Of a stretch of DNA of 64,000 nt, positions 36,167-45,312 are shown in pieces. The stretch is from positions 62,001-126,000 of the forward strand of contig NZ_SZVO01000020.1 of assembly GCF_005280585.1 (NCBI RefSeq), in the 5' to 3' direction. The translations under genes and the position numbers were made by a program. Source of the stretch: Dyadobacter frigoris (lineage in GTDB: Bacteria; Bacteroidota; Bacteroidia; Cytophagales; Spirosomataceae). Numbering within the stretch: the stretch's first letter is position 1; each line of letters starts with the position of its first letter. The notes below the pieces were generated by a model. That model saw only the letters and a list, made by a program, of their open reading frames with translations, ran no database searches and had not been told where the DNA came from.

Positions 36167-37540
36167 TTACTTATTCAAAAACAACTCCATAAAAAGCTGA
36201 TCCAGATGCGCTACCGTTACAACTTCAATCTTCGCATCCTTAAAATCAAGACCCTTTCCATTATATTTTGAAATATAAATCTTTTTGAACCCCAACTTTT
36301 CTGCTTCCGAAATTCTGCTTTCTATTCGGTTTACAGCTCTCACCTCCCCTCCCAACCCAACTTCCGCAGCGAAACAAACCGAAGGTGGAATAAACGCATC
36401 TTCATAGGAAGAAACAATGGAAGCGACAACGGAAAGATCTATCGCAGGATCTTCCACACGCAAACCACCGGCAACGTTCAAAAACACATCCTGAACACCA
36501 AGCCTGAATCCTCCGCGTTTTTCCAGAACTGCCAGAAGCATTTGTAATCTTTTCGCATCAAAACCAGTTCCGCTTCGTTGCGGCGTTCCATAGGTAGCAA
36601 CGCTCACAAGTGACTGAATTTCAATCAAAAGAGGGCGATTTCCCTCCATCATTGAACCAATAGAAATCCCGCTGATCGGTTCGTCTCTTTGGGAGATCAA
36701 TATTTCCGAAGGATTACTAACTTGTCTTAATCCCGCACTATGCATTTCATAAATTCCTAATTCTGATGTACTGCCAAAACGGTTTTTTATAGTCCTAAGT
36801 ATCCTATACGTTGTATGTCGGTCACCTTCAAATTGCAAAACAGTATCCACCATATGCTCCAGAACTTTCGGACCGGCGAGCGATCCGTCTTTTGTAATAT
36901 GTCCGATCAGAAACACAGGCACACCGGTTTCCTTGGCATACTTCATAAACTCCGCCGTACATTCCCGAACCTGGGAAACACTGCCAGCACCGGATTCAAT
37001 ATACGCCGAATGCATTGTCTGAATCGAATCTATAATTAGTATCTGCGGCTGAAATTCTTCAATCTGACGAAAAATATTGGCAGTCTGGGTTTCTGTCAGG
37101 ATAAAGCAATTATCGCTTTGAGAAGCCATTCTCTCCGCACGCATTTTTATCTGCTGCTCAGACTCCTCTCCCGAAACATAAAGAACTTTTTTGTTTGAAA
37201 GCGTCAGTGCAATTTGCAACATCAGCGTCGACTTACCAATTCCCGGCTCTCCTCCTATCAACACCAGCGAACCCTGCACAATTCCTCCGCCCAGAACGCG
37301 GTTTAATTCACCATCACTCGTTACAATTCTTGGTTCATTAGCATATTCAATCTCTGCAATGGCTTTGGGTTTACTTGCCAGATTCACCGATTTCCAGGCA
37401 ACTGCCGTCTTTTTATCTTCCTTTTCGATCACTTCCTGCACCATCGTATTCCACTCTCCGCACGAAGGACACCGACCTACCCATTTGGGTGAATTATATC
37501 CGCACTCCTGACAAAAATATGCTGTTTTGGCTTTGGCCAT
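36167..37540 (-). CDS. radA: DNA repair protein RadA
   Basis: 457 residues. N-terminal zinc finger CQECGYNSPKWVGRCPSCGE; Walker A GGEPGIGKSTLMLQ; RadA-specific KNRFG motif in IKNRFGSTSELGIYEM; C-terminal Lon-protease-like domain. RadA is a DnaB-like helicase that helps branch migration in recombination. Core gene, 250 bases from its neighbour across the palindrome array. Confidence 0.97.
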   Translation of the reverse strand: MAKAKTAYFCQECGYNSPKWVGRCPSCGEWNTMVQEVIEKEDKKTAVAWKSVNLASKPKAIAEIEYANEPRIVTSDGELNRVLGGGIVQGSLVLIGGEPGIGKSTLMLQIALTLSNKKVLYVSGEESEQQIKMRAERMASQSDNCFILTETQTANIFRQIEEFQPQILIIDSIQTMHSAYIESGAGSVSQVRECTAEFMKYAKETGVPVFLIGHITKDGSLAGPKVLEHMVDTVLQFEGDRHTTYRILRTIKNRFGSTSELGIYEMHSAGLRQVSNPSEILISQRDEPISGISIGSMMEGNRPLLIEIQSLVSVATYGTPQRSGTGFDAKRLQMLLAVLEKRGGFRLGVQDVFLNVAGGLRVEDPAIDLSVVASIVSSYEDAFIPPSVCFAAEVGLGGEVRAVNRIESRISEAEKLGFKKIYISKYNGKGLDFKDAKIEVVTVAHLDQLFMELFLNK

Positions 37541-37708
37541 ATGGTATTTTTCTTAATTTGTTGTTGTATAAAGTGTTAAAAATCCTGGCACGAAAATTTA
37601 CCCAAATATGCAAACCTTTTTTCCGTTAAATCAAAAAACAGTAGGTTTGCGTATCGTTTTTTATTTCCTGACGTTATCAATCGGTTTTAGTCATCAACAA
37701 TTTTCCGT

Positions 37709-38422
37709 ATGAACGTATATAAGACAACAATTTATGTGACGCTTTTATTCCTGACGACGATAATTTCTGCTCAGGCTCAAACAAAAGGTTTCGCATTTGG
37801 TATAAAAGGCGGTGTTAACTTGTCCAAATTAACAATGGGTGATGTTTTCACGACCCGTTATGATGAAAATGGAAACGCCTATAAAAAATTTGACGGGTCC
37901 GATGTCCGGGACAATCTAAAACAAAGTCTGGATACAAAAACAGGCATGGTTGGTGGGGTCTGGATGAGGTTTGGAAAAACCATTTTTGTACAACCCGAAG
38001 TCCTGGTTTCAACAAAAGGCGGATCTTTCCAAATCATTCCTGATGGCTCTACAACGGCACAAACTGTAAAAATAAAATATAGCAACATTGACGTTCCTAT
38101 TCTTATTGGATTAAAGGGCGGCCCGATCCGGGTTTTGGCAGGTCCGTTATTTTCTTTCCGTGTAGGTGATAATCAAAAATTAAGCGACGCTTTTAAACAA
38201 TATTCGTCCAACAGAGATGGTGCGTTATCAAACGCAGTTGTTGGTTACCAATTTGGAGCTGGCCTTGATTTAGGAAGTTTCAGTCTGGATGTACGTAAGG
38301 AAGGTACCTTTACAGATCTTGCGACTTTCAAATTAAACAATAAGCCCATTGACGGCAATAGCGCTACTGTCCGTCAAAAGATTACTTCATGGCAGGTAAC
38401 CTTGGGGATTAAGTTATTTTAA
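37709..38422 (+). CDS. Outer-membrane beta-barrel protein (PorT-like)
   Basis: 237 residues. Signal peptide about 1-23 (ending AQAQ), then TKGFAFGIKGGVNLSKLT, the typical start of Bacteroidota outer-membrane beta-barrel domains; strands recur to the end (SWQVTLGIKLF, aromatic C-terminus). About eight strands are expected. Function unknown; small barrels of this kind often sit in the outer membrane as porin-like or structural proteins. Single gene. Confidence 0.85.
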   Translation: MNVYKTTIYVTLLFLTTIISAQAQTKGFAFGIKGGVNLSKLTMGDVFTTRYDENGNAYKKFDGSDVRDNLKQSLDTKTGMVGGVWMRFGKTIFVQPEVLVSTKGGSFQIIPDGSTTAQTVKIKYSNIDVPILIGLKGGPIRVLAGPLFSFRVGDNQKLSDAFKQYSSNRDGALSNAVVGYQFGAGLDLGSFSLDVRKEGTFTDLATFKLNNKPIDGNSATVRQKITSWQVTLGIKLF

Positions 38423-38605
38423 GAAGGCGGTCGGCAGTCCAAACTTTACATACAAGGATAAATAATTTCTTTTTCTCAATCTGAGGCCGAAAGCGATTGC
38501 CGACGGCCAAAAAAAAACATGCAGCCATCGATCTGGCGATAGCTGCTGTCTATATGAATAACCCACTAATTTTAAAAGCAAATATTTTTGTATAGGCAAT
38601 CAGGT

Positions 38606-39004
38606 TTAAGCGCTGATGCGCATATTATTATGATCAAGAATGCTTGTAATTTCTTTTATTTTTCTACGTGATACGATCACTTCTTTGCCGCAAGACATGC
38701 GAAGCATACGATCGTCTTCCATACGTTCAACAACGTAATTTGAATTAACCAGATACGATTTGTGAACTCTGATAAAATTGCTGTCCAGTAACTCCGCAAG
38801 CGATTTCAACGTTTTTGAAACTAAATACCTTTTGCCTGCATTTGTATAGATGAAAGTATAATTTCCTTCTCCTTCCAGAAAGGTGATTACATCTGGTGTG
38901 AGAAATATAGTTCTGCCCATAGACTGAACAGAAATGTGAACGGCGCGGTCAGTAAAAGAATTATCTGACAATGTTTGATGGGTAAAGTCTCCTAAAGTTT
39001 TCAT
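38606..39004 (-). CDS. LytTR-type DNA-binding regulator without receiver domain
   Basis: 132 residues. LytTR domain about 35-125: FLEGEGNYTFIYTNAGKRYL, RVHKSYLVNSNYV, MLRMSCGKEVIVSRRKIKEI. The N-terminal 30 residues are not a receiver domain, so control must come from expression level or a partner. Such orphan LytTR proteins are common in Cytophagales. Neighbours give no hint on the target. Confidence 0.88.
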   Translation of the reverse strand: MKTLGDFTHQTLSDNSFTDRAVHISVQSMGRTIFLTPDVITFLEGEGNYTFIYTNAGKRYLVSKTLKSLAELLDSNFIRVHKSYLVNSNYVVERMEDDRMLRMSCGKEVIVSRRKIKEITSILDHNNMRISA

Positions 39005-39399
39005 AGTGCTCGGGGTTGGCTGTAGCTACGTTGTTTGACGAATCAAATTTAGCTGTTCTTATGCTTTAAGAAAAGTACCCGGAAATAGGTATCTTGACAC
39101 AAAATACTGATAATCAATTTTTTAAGAAATTTTGAAAAATAAAATGACGTAACTGAACTTAGTAAAACACGTAATTTTACCTAGTGCCCAAATCACCAAA
39201 AACGGGCTCTTTTTCTGTTAAATGACGATGTAGATAAAAATGTCATTCCAAGGCGTCTAACTTTATCTATCTTTGTAACAGTTTAAACCCAACGTTGAAA
39301 CACAAAATACAGGCGTAAATAAAAAAATTTCAGGAATGCGGCGGCTAAGCGATGCAGATTCTATCGGGTCATCACCATTCCTTCCAACCAATAAAATTT
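39005..39399 (+). promoter_or_regulatory. pheS upstream region
   Basis: 395 bases without a gene. TATCTTTG at 39268-39275 fits the TAnnTTTG promoter element and would give a leader of about 120 bases for pheS. No T-box, tRNA-like or obvious attenuator structure was seen. The remaining part upstream shows no coding potential. Confidence 0.4.
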
Positions 39400-40440
39400 A
39401 TGATTACTGACCGAGTAAAAGAATTAGTTCATGAAATAGAAAGCAGCCTGGTTGAAAACAAAGAACAACTGGAAGCATTTCGTTTAAAGTACATAAGTAA
39501 AAAAGGCGCTGTTACAGAATTATTTGACGGCCTAAAAAATATTCCACAGGAAGATCGCCGTGCTGTTGGACAGGAATTAAATAGCCTGAAAAATCTGGCT
39601 CAATCCCGGTTTCAGGAATTTAGTAGTACTCTTGAAAATACAGCTGATATTAATGAAGGAAATCGGATCGATCTAACCTTGCCGGTAGCTCCGAATTTGC
39701 AGGGAAGTATCCATCCGCTGACAATTGTCCGCCGCCGTATTATCGAGATTTTTGAACGTATGGGTTTCAATGTATCTTACGGTCCGGAAATTGAAACAGA
39801 CTGGTATAACTTCGGCGCATTAAATTTTGCTGATAATCATCCTGCACGTGAGATGCAGGATACCTTTTTTATCTCAAAAAGCGAAGAAGCCGTTAAGGAT
39901 GATGTTTTGCTAAGAACACACACTTCCAACGTTCAGATCCGTTTGATGGAAAGGCAAAAACCACCGATCCGATCTATTATGCCAGGACGTGTTTTTCGTA
40001 ATGAAGCCATTTCGGCTCGTGCGCATTGTGTTTTTCATCAGGTTGAAGGTTTGTATGTTGACAGAAACGTAAGTTTCCGTGATTTGAAGGATACGCTTTA
40101 TCATTTCGCCAAGGAAATGTTTGATAAAGATTCAAGAATCCGTTTGCGTCCGTCTTATTTTCCTTTTACCGAACCAAGTGCGGAAATTGACGTTTCCTGT
40201 TTCATTTGTAAAGGAAAAGGATGTAATATTTGCAAGCATACCGGCTGGGTGGAAATCGCAGGATCCGGTATGGTTGATCCAAACGTTTTGACAAATGCAG
40301 GAATCGATAGTGAAGAATTTACCGGTTTTGCCTTCGGAATGGGTATTGAGCGTATTACGATGCTGAGATACGGAATCAGTGATTTAAGACTTTTCACTGA
40401 AAATGATGTGAGATTTTTAAGGCAGTTTGAAGGAGCCTGA
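39400..40440 (+). CDS. pheS: Phenylalanyl-tRNA synthetase alpha subunit
   Basis: 346 residues from ATG at 39400 (the frame extends to 39352). N-terminal coiled coil (VKELVHEIESSLVENKEQLE), then class II core: HPLTIVRRRIIEIFERMGF, TWYNFGALN-type motif DWYNFGALNFADNHPAREMQ, LRTHTSNVQIRLM, GRVFRNEAISARAHCVFHQV, FGMGIERITML. The beta subunit pheT is not in the window, so the two subunits are encoded apart, as is usual in this group. Confidence 0.97.
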   Translation: MITDRVKELVHEIESSLVENKEQLEAFRLKYISKKGAVTELFDGLKNIPQEDRRAVGQELNSLKNLAQSRFQEFSSTLENTADINEGNRIDLTLPVAPNLQGSIHPLTIVRRRIIEIFERMGFNVSYGPEIETDWYNFGALNFADNHPAREMQDTFFISKSEEAVKDDVLLRTHTSNVQIRLMERQKPPIRSIMPGRVFRNEAISARAHCVFHQVEGLYVDRNVSFRDLKDTLYHFAKEMFDKDSRIRLRPSYFPFTEPSAEIDVSCFICKGKGCNICKHTGWVEIAGSGMVDPNVLTNAGIDSEEFTGFAFGMGIERITMLRYGISDLRLFTENDVRFLRQFEGA

Positions 40441-40489
40441 TCTATATATTTGATTAATTAAATTGAAAATTAATTAATCAAAAAACATT

Positions 40490-40541
40490 GAAATTTTCGA
40501 GTGAGATTACTACTCATCAACAGTTCCCACTCGAAAATTTC
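40490..40541. terminator. Bidirectional terminator between pheS and the esterase gene
   Basis: Perfect 14-bp stem GAAATTTTCGAGTG (40490-40503) with CACTCGAAAATTTC (40528-40541), 24-nt loop. The right arm touches the stop codon of the convergent esterase gene. Confidence 0.65.
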
Positions 40542-41271
40542 AAAATCTTGTTTCTAAATAATAAGGAAGCATTCTTTTCCAGGCCCACCATTCGTGTGGA
40601 ATATCTTCTCCCCATATGTCAAGTTCGTGAGGAACATTTTTTGAACTTAATATCGATGAAATCTGCCGGGAATATTCAGGCACTTCAAAAGGTCCTGAAC
40701 CCGTAACAAAATGGATATGCCGACTTTCGCGGTAAAGTGATAATTGCCATTCTGCTTTCAACTGAGACAGATATTGAATTGGCGAATTGAAGTATACGTT
40801 ATCGTCATAATACCCATCTGTATAAACACTCAGATCATAACACCCACTCATTCCGATAACTCCATTGATAAAATCCGGATATCTGAAAAACAGATTCGCC
40901 GCATGAAATGCACCAAGTGATGCTCCTACGGTTATAATTTCGTTTTTAGGACTGGAATTTTCTTTAATAAAAGGTATAACTTCCTTTATTACATAGTCGT
41001 TGAAGTGTTGGTGACGAACCCCTTTATCGTACCCATGCATGTATGGATTAAGCCAGCTTTCACCGTTGATGCTATTAATGCAGTAAACCTTTACTTTTCC
41101 TGAATTGATGTAAGGAGCAATACTTTCTATCAATCCATTTTGCTCATATTCAAGGTAATCAGACGCCGCCGTCGGGATTAGTAACAATGCGATACCGTAG
41201 TGACCGTAAACGGCTATATCCATTTGTTTATTAAGCGACGGACTATACCAGCCGGTTACTTCACGTTGCAT
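40540..41271 (-). CDS. Esterase-like alpha/beta hydrolase
   Basis: 243 residues, no signal peptide. Nucleophile elbow GASLGAFHAAN (Ser in GxSxG), Asp/His candidates in ELDIWGEDIPHEWWAWKRML (His next to Glu-Trp-Trp, as in esterase D-like proteins). The start MQREVTGWYSPSLNKQMDIA is typical of proteins annotated as putative esterase in this group. Substrate unknown. Single gene. Confidence 0.8.
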   Translation of the reverse strand: MQREVTGWYSPSLNKQMDIAVYGHYGIALLLIPTAASDYLEYEQNGLIESIAPYINSGKVKVYCINSINGESWLNPYMHGYDKGVRHQHFNDYVIKEVIPFIKENSSPKNEIITVGASLGAFHAANLFFRYPDFINGVIGMSGCYDLSVYTDGYYDDNVYFNSPIQYLSQLKAEWQLSLYRESRHIHFVTGSGPFEVPEYSRQISSILSSKNVPHELDIWGEDIPHEWWAWKRMLPYYLETRF

Positions 41272-41420
41272 TTCGTTTCCAATTTAAGTGTAGTTGATAT
41301 TGTTTTTAGTAAACAGTTTCACGTATAGGGCTAACACTAAAAATTTAATGCCAGTGCCTGAAGTCCGCACTTTGTACACGTTTTTTTAAAACTGTTTACC
41401 AAAAACCTGATCAATACAAC

Positions 41421-42851
41421 TTAATAAAGAACCCAGGTATCTTTTCCTCCACCTCCCTGAGATGAATTTACAACAAGAGACCCTTTTCTTAATGCTACAC
41501 GCGTAAGTCCACCCGGAATTACACTGATTTCATCACCATATAAAATGTAAGGACGAAGGTCAACGTGCCGACCTTCTGCGTGTCCATCAACCATACACGG
41601 AACCCGCGAAAGGGAAATCGTTGGCTGCGCTACATAATTACGTGGATTGTCACGTATTTTTTGTCTGAATATTTCGTGCTCTTCTTCCGTCGCTTTTGGC
41701 CCGATCATCATACCGTAACCACCTGCTTCGTTGGCTTCTTTTACAACAAGCTCATGAATATTTTCAAGTACGTATTCAAAATCTTCCGGCTCACGGCAGA
41801 TGTATGTTTTTACGTTTGGAATAATTGCTTCTTCTTTCAAATAATATTCAATGATGCGCGGTACATAGGCATATACCACCTTATCATCAGCAACACCGGT
41901 CCCTGGTGCATTTGCCAAAGCAACACGACCCTTTTTGTAAACTTCAAAAATACCGGGAATACCAATTAAAGAATCAAGATTGAATGCTTCCGGATCCAGG
42001 AAAGTATCATCGATACGGCGATAAATTACGTCAACAATTTGAAGACCGCTCGTCGTACGCATTTTTACATATCCATCAGAAACAACAAGATCACGCGCAT
42101 CAACCAGCTCAACACCCATTTGCTGAGCAAGATAAGAGTGCTCAAAATAAGCTGAATTATAAATCCCAGGTGTCAAAACGGCAACCGTAGGATTTGGCCG
42201 GTCAGCCAGATGCTGTAACATTTGCAACAATCTTGTCGGATAATCCGAAACCGGGCGAACTCCGGTACGCGCTAATACATCAGGAAAAATCTGTTTTGAC
42301 AATTCCCTGTTTTCTATCATATAAGACACACCTGAAGGACAACGCAAATTATCTTCCAAAACCATGAAAGTACCGTCGTCTCCTTTAATTAAATCAGTCC
42401 CTGTAATGTGACACCAGATTCCTTTTGGAGGATTTAAACCAATACAAGGTTTTAAAAAACATTTGCTGGATTCTATCAGATCCCGCGGAACTACTCCGTC
42501 GTTTAAAATATTTTGTTCATTATAAACATCATGTATAAACATGTTTAACGCCTTGATGCGTTGTTTCAGACCTTTTTCAAGCCATTCCCATTCCGCATTT
42601 GGCAGCACCCTTGGAATGATATCAATCGGCATAATCCGTTCTGTACCCTCACCTTCGGAATAAACATTGAAAGTAATACCCATGGAAAGCAACGCACGCT
42701 CAGTAGCTAACTGCCTGTTGGTGAGATCTTCATTGGTCAGATTTTCAAATTTATTTTTAAGATGCTCATAACCCGGACGAATCTGGCCATCAGGCGTAAA
42801 CATCTCGTCAAAGAACTCCTCGCATTGATAATCAGAGAATGAAAAATTCAT
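41421..42851 (-). CDS. Circularly permuted ATP-grasp protein (DUF404/407 type)
   Basis: 476 residues from ATG at 42851 (open to 42923). YQCEEFFDEMFTPDGQIRPG is the typical start; FMVLEDNLRCPSGVSYMIEN, GVADDKVVYAYVPRIIEYYL and VKEANEAGGYGMMIGPKATE are ATP-grasp landmarks, and RPYILYGDEISVIPGGLTRV is near the end. These proteins probably ligate amino acids into a peptide-like product; they usually stand beside an alpha-E domain protein and a transglutaminase, neither of which is here. Confidence 0.9.
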   Translation of the reverse strand: MNFSFSDYQCEEFFDEMFTPDGQIRPGYEHLKNKFENLTNEDLTNRQLATERALLSMGITFNVYSEGEGTERIMPIDIIPRVLPNAEWEWLEKGLKQRIKALNMFIHDVYNEQNILNDGVVPRDLIESSKCFLKPCIGLNPPKGIWCHITGTDLIKGDDGTFMVLEDNLRCPSGVSYMIENRELSKQIFPDVLARTGVRPVSDYPTRLLQMLQHLADRPNPTVAVLTPGIYNSAYFEHSYLAQQMGVELVDARDLVVSDGYVKMRTTSGLQIVDVIYRRIDDTFLDPEAFNLDSLIGIPGIFEVYKKGRVALANAPGTGVADDKVVYAYVPRIIEYYLKEEAIIPNVKTYICREPEDFEYVLENIHELVVKEANEAGGYGMMIGPKATEEEHEIFRQKIRDNPRNYVAQPTISLSRVPCMVDGHAEGRHVDLRPYILYGDEISVIPGGLTRVALRKGSLVVNSSQGGGGKDTWVLY

Positions 42852-43204
42852 ACAATACAAAATTTGAATAAGTATACTTCTATTATTTACAGAACAATAT
42901 ATGGTATATGTTTCAATTTGCAAAACATATACTCATTGCAAGATCACTAAAATTATTTCCGAAAGTTTAAATCCCGCTTTTAACAATAATCAAAAGTTTC
43001 GCTTTTAATGATTTAAAGAAATAATTACGGAATTTGAAATCGAGTTGAAATTTCGGGATATGCAATATATTCATAAAAAATGACCACTATCTCCCCGTCT
43101 GAACAATTATTATTCCCTTAACTAAACAAACTTTGCAAGTCAGTCAGCTTCCTGTTTTATTTGCACCGGGAATAATGAATCCGAAGGTTTACCGTTTTAC
43201 ACAC
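42852..43204. other. Non-coding AT-rich stretch
   Basis: 353 bases between two divergent genes. It is AT-rich and contains no convincing small ORF, terminator or repeat. Promoters for both flanking genes are expected here, but no full TTG-N19/20-TAnnTTTG pair was found. Confidence 0.4.
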
Positions 43205-44752
43205 ATGTATAGGAAAAGTCTACTTGTTGCAGGAATTTTATTGGGATTATCTACCGTTGGCTGGGCGCAGTTTATGCAAGGCATAGCCATGGGAAATTAT
43301 TCCGGGACGCAGGCATTATATCATAATCCCGCCTTTGTGGCCGATAGTCGTTACAGCATTTATGTCAATTTTGCAGGAGCTGGATTGTATACTGCAAACA
43401 GCGGTGTTCGTTACAATGCTCCCTATTCTTTTCTAAGCCTTATCACAAATCAGGTTTCAAGTGAATATCGGAATGAAAAAGGCGCAGTTTTATTTCCCCG
43501 GGCTTATCTGAAAGAAAGATTGAACGGCCGTGATAAATGGCTGAATGCAGGTGTAGATATACGTCTTCCATCGATTATGTTCGGACTTTTTAAAAATAGG
43601 ATTGGTGTGGGACTTGCTGCCCGTACACGGGTATACATCAACGGATCCAACATTACTGAACCTCTTGCACGCTTACTAAGTAAAACTACCCGGGAAACGG
43701 ATCTGCAAAATCAGCATTTTGAAAATCAGTCAGGACGCCTGAATGTAAATGGATTAGGGGAACTGGCCATGACAGTGGGCGGCACAGTAATCGATAATGA
43801 AACCGATTATCTTAAAGTCGGCGTTACAATAAAACGGCTCATAGGGCTATACAATGCCCATGTAGAAGTTGATAATTCATCTTACTCCATACAACCGGAT
43901 CCTGCCTGGCAAAACAGGAGACAGTTGATTGTTGCCGATCAGGTTAATGTTAAATATGGTATAACACGTGACGAAGCTTTTCAAAATTTCAAACCAAGTG
44001 TTTCCTGGCTTTTGGGAAATGCGCCGGCAGGAAGTGGTTGGGGTTTTGATCTTGGCGCGGTGTACGAATACCGGCCCGACATTAATAAATATTCATACAC
44101 CGAGAAAGGCGAACGAAAAAAAGATAATAGTAAAAATAAATACCTGTATCGCATTTCTGCTTCCATAACCGATATCGGCAGGGTGCGATGGCGAAATCCT
44201 ACTTATTTGTTGCAGCAGGAAGTTTCTACGTCCAATAAGATTTTACGTTATGATGATTTTCAAAAGTTAAAAGGTTCGGAAGGCGCTTTTGACGCAGTAA
44301 ATAGTGCTTTTGGAGTATCAGGAACGCAGGCTGCACACTTTTCAACGGTGCTTCCAATGGCTTTTCAGTTAAGCGGTGATTATAATGTTAAACCAAATGT
44401 GTATATCAATGCGCTTTGGGTACAGAATTTGATCCCACAAAGTGCATTTGGAATGAAAAGTGAATCGATGCTTTCTGTTACACCAAGATATGAACACAAG
44501 TGGTACGAAGTTTCTGTTCCTATATCGATCATGAACCGGTATAGCTCTCCTGCTATTGGTCTGGCTGGCCGTGCGGGGCCCGTCTGGTTTGGGACAGACC
44601 ATATTCTTGGATTGTTAAATGTTGGAAATCCAAAAGCTTTTAATCTATATTTCGGAGTTTCCGCAGGATTATTCAGAAGGCCGCCGGAATCAGCAAATAA
44701 ATGCTGGCCAGCCGAAGATTCCTGGATCAGGCGAATTTTCCATAAGCGCTGA
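43205..44752 (+). CDS. DUF5723 family outer-membrane protein
   Basis: 515 residues from ATG at 43205 (open to 43133); signal peptide MYRKSLLVAGILLGLSTVGW, cleaved near AQF. GNYSGTQALYHNPAFVADSR followed by YSIYVNFAGAGLY is typical of DUF5723, a Bacteroidota family predicted as a FadL-like or porin-like barrel. The end is basic (RRIFHKR) rather than a typical aromatic strand. Role unknown. Confidence 0.8.
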   Translation: MYRKSLLVAGILLGLSTVGWAQFMQGIAMGNYSGTQALYHNPAFVADSRYSIYVNFAGAGLYTANSGVRYNAPYSFLSLITNQVSSEYRNEKGAVLFPRAYLKERLNGRDKWLNAGVDIRLPSIMFGLFKNRIGVGLAARTRVYINGSNITEPLARLLSKTTRETDLQNQHFENQSGRLNVNGLGELAMTVGGTVIDNETDYLKVGVTIKRLIGLYNAHVEVDNSSYSIQPDPAWQNRRQLIVADQVNVKYGITRDEAFQNFKPSVSWLLGNAPAGSGWGFDLGAVYEYRPDINKYSYTEKGERKKDNSKNKYLYRISASITDIGRVRWRNPTYLLQQEVSTSNKILRYDDFQKLKGSEGAFDAVNSAFGVSGTQAAHFSTVLPMAFQLSGDYNVKPNVYINALWVQNLIPQSAFGMKSESMLSVTPRYEHKWYEVSVPISIMNRYSSPAIGLAGRAGPVWFGTDHILGLLNVGNPKAFNLYFGVSAGLFRRPPESANKCWPAEDSWIRRIFHKR

Positions 44753-44834
44753 TTGTTCCTATAATAATAAAGGATCATTTCATAGTCGCTCAGTTTATGA
44801 TGACAAATGCTTAAAACTTAAACCGAAAAAATTA

Positions 44835-45230
44835 ATGAGAGAGGTAATAAAATCAGAAGAGGAATGGTCAAAAGAACTGACAGGACAACAATGTTTTGTT
44901 TTGCGTGAAAAAGGTACTGAAAGACCTTTCACCAGCCCGCTGAATGATAATAAGGAAGAGGGAATTTATATTTGTGCAGCTTGTGATACACCTCTTTTCA
45001 GCTCTGATACCAAATATGATTCGGGATCTGGCTGGCCAAGTTTCTTTACACCGATTGGTGAACAAAGCGTGGAAGAAATCGTTGACCGAAGTCACGGAAT
45101 GAGCCGTACCGAAGTAATATGCAGAACTTGCGGCGGTCATTTGGGCCACGTTTTCAATGACGGGCCAAAGCCAACAGGATTGCGCTATTGCATGAATGGT
45201 GTGGCACTTAAATTTGTTAAAAAATCTTAG
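44835..45230 (+). CDS. msrB: Peptide methionine-R-sulfoxide reductase MsrB
   Basis: 131 residues from ATG at 44835, which fits the family start (MREVIKSEEEWSKELTGQQC); the longer frame up to 44619 overlaps the previous gene. Zinc ligands Cys47, Cys50, Cys96 and Cys99 (CAAC, CRTC), catalytic Cys119 in RYCMNG, and YDSGSGWPSFF. It repairs oxidised methionine. A terminator follows directly. Confidence 0.96.
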   Translation: MREVIKSEEEWSKELTGQQCFVLREKGTERPFTSPLNDNKEEGIYICAACDTPLFSSDTKYDSGSGWPSFFTPIGEQSVEEIVDRSHGMSRTEVICRTCGGHLGHVFNDGPKPTGLRYCMNGVALKFVKKS

Positions 45231-45244
45231 TGTTAGCCACTCGT

Positions 45245-45276
45245 AAAGCCGGACATACAGAGATGTGTCCGGCTTT
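45245..45276 (+). terminator. Terminator of msrB
   Basis: Perfect 11-bp stem AAAGCCGGACA (45245-45255) / TGTCCGGCTTT (45266-45276) followed by T-rich sequence, 15 bases after the msrB stop. Confidence 0.85.
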
Positions 45277-45279
45277 TCT

Positions 45280-45287
45280 TATCTTTG
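45280..45287 (+). promoter_or_regulatory. Promoter element of the PBP1a gene
   Basis: TATCTTTG fits TAnnTTTG and lies 25 bases before the ATG at 45313, right behind the msrB terminator. A -33 TTG is not obvious. Confidence 0.4.
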
Positions 45288-45312
45288 ACACCTTTATGAA
45301 ACTTAACGTTTG

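Noticed and set aside
39352..39399. Longer start of pheS
   Set aside because: The added 16 residues lack similarity to the family start, while ATG 39400 opens the typical N-terminal coiled coil.
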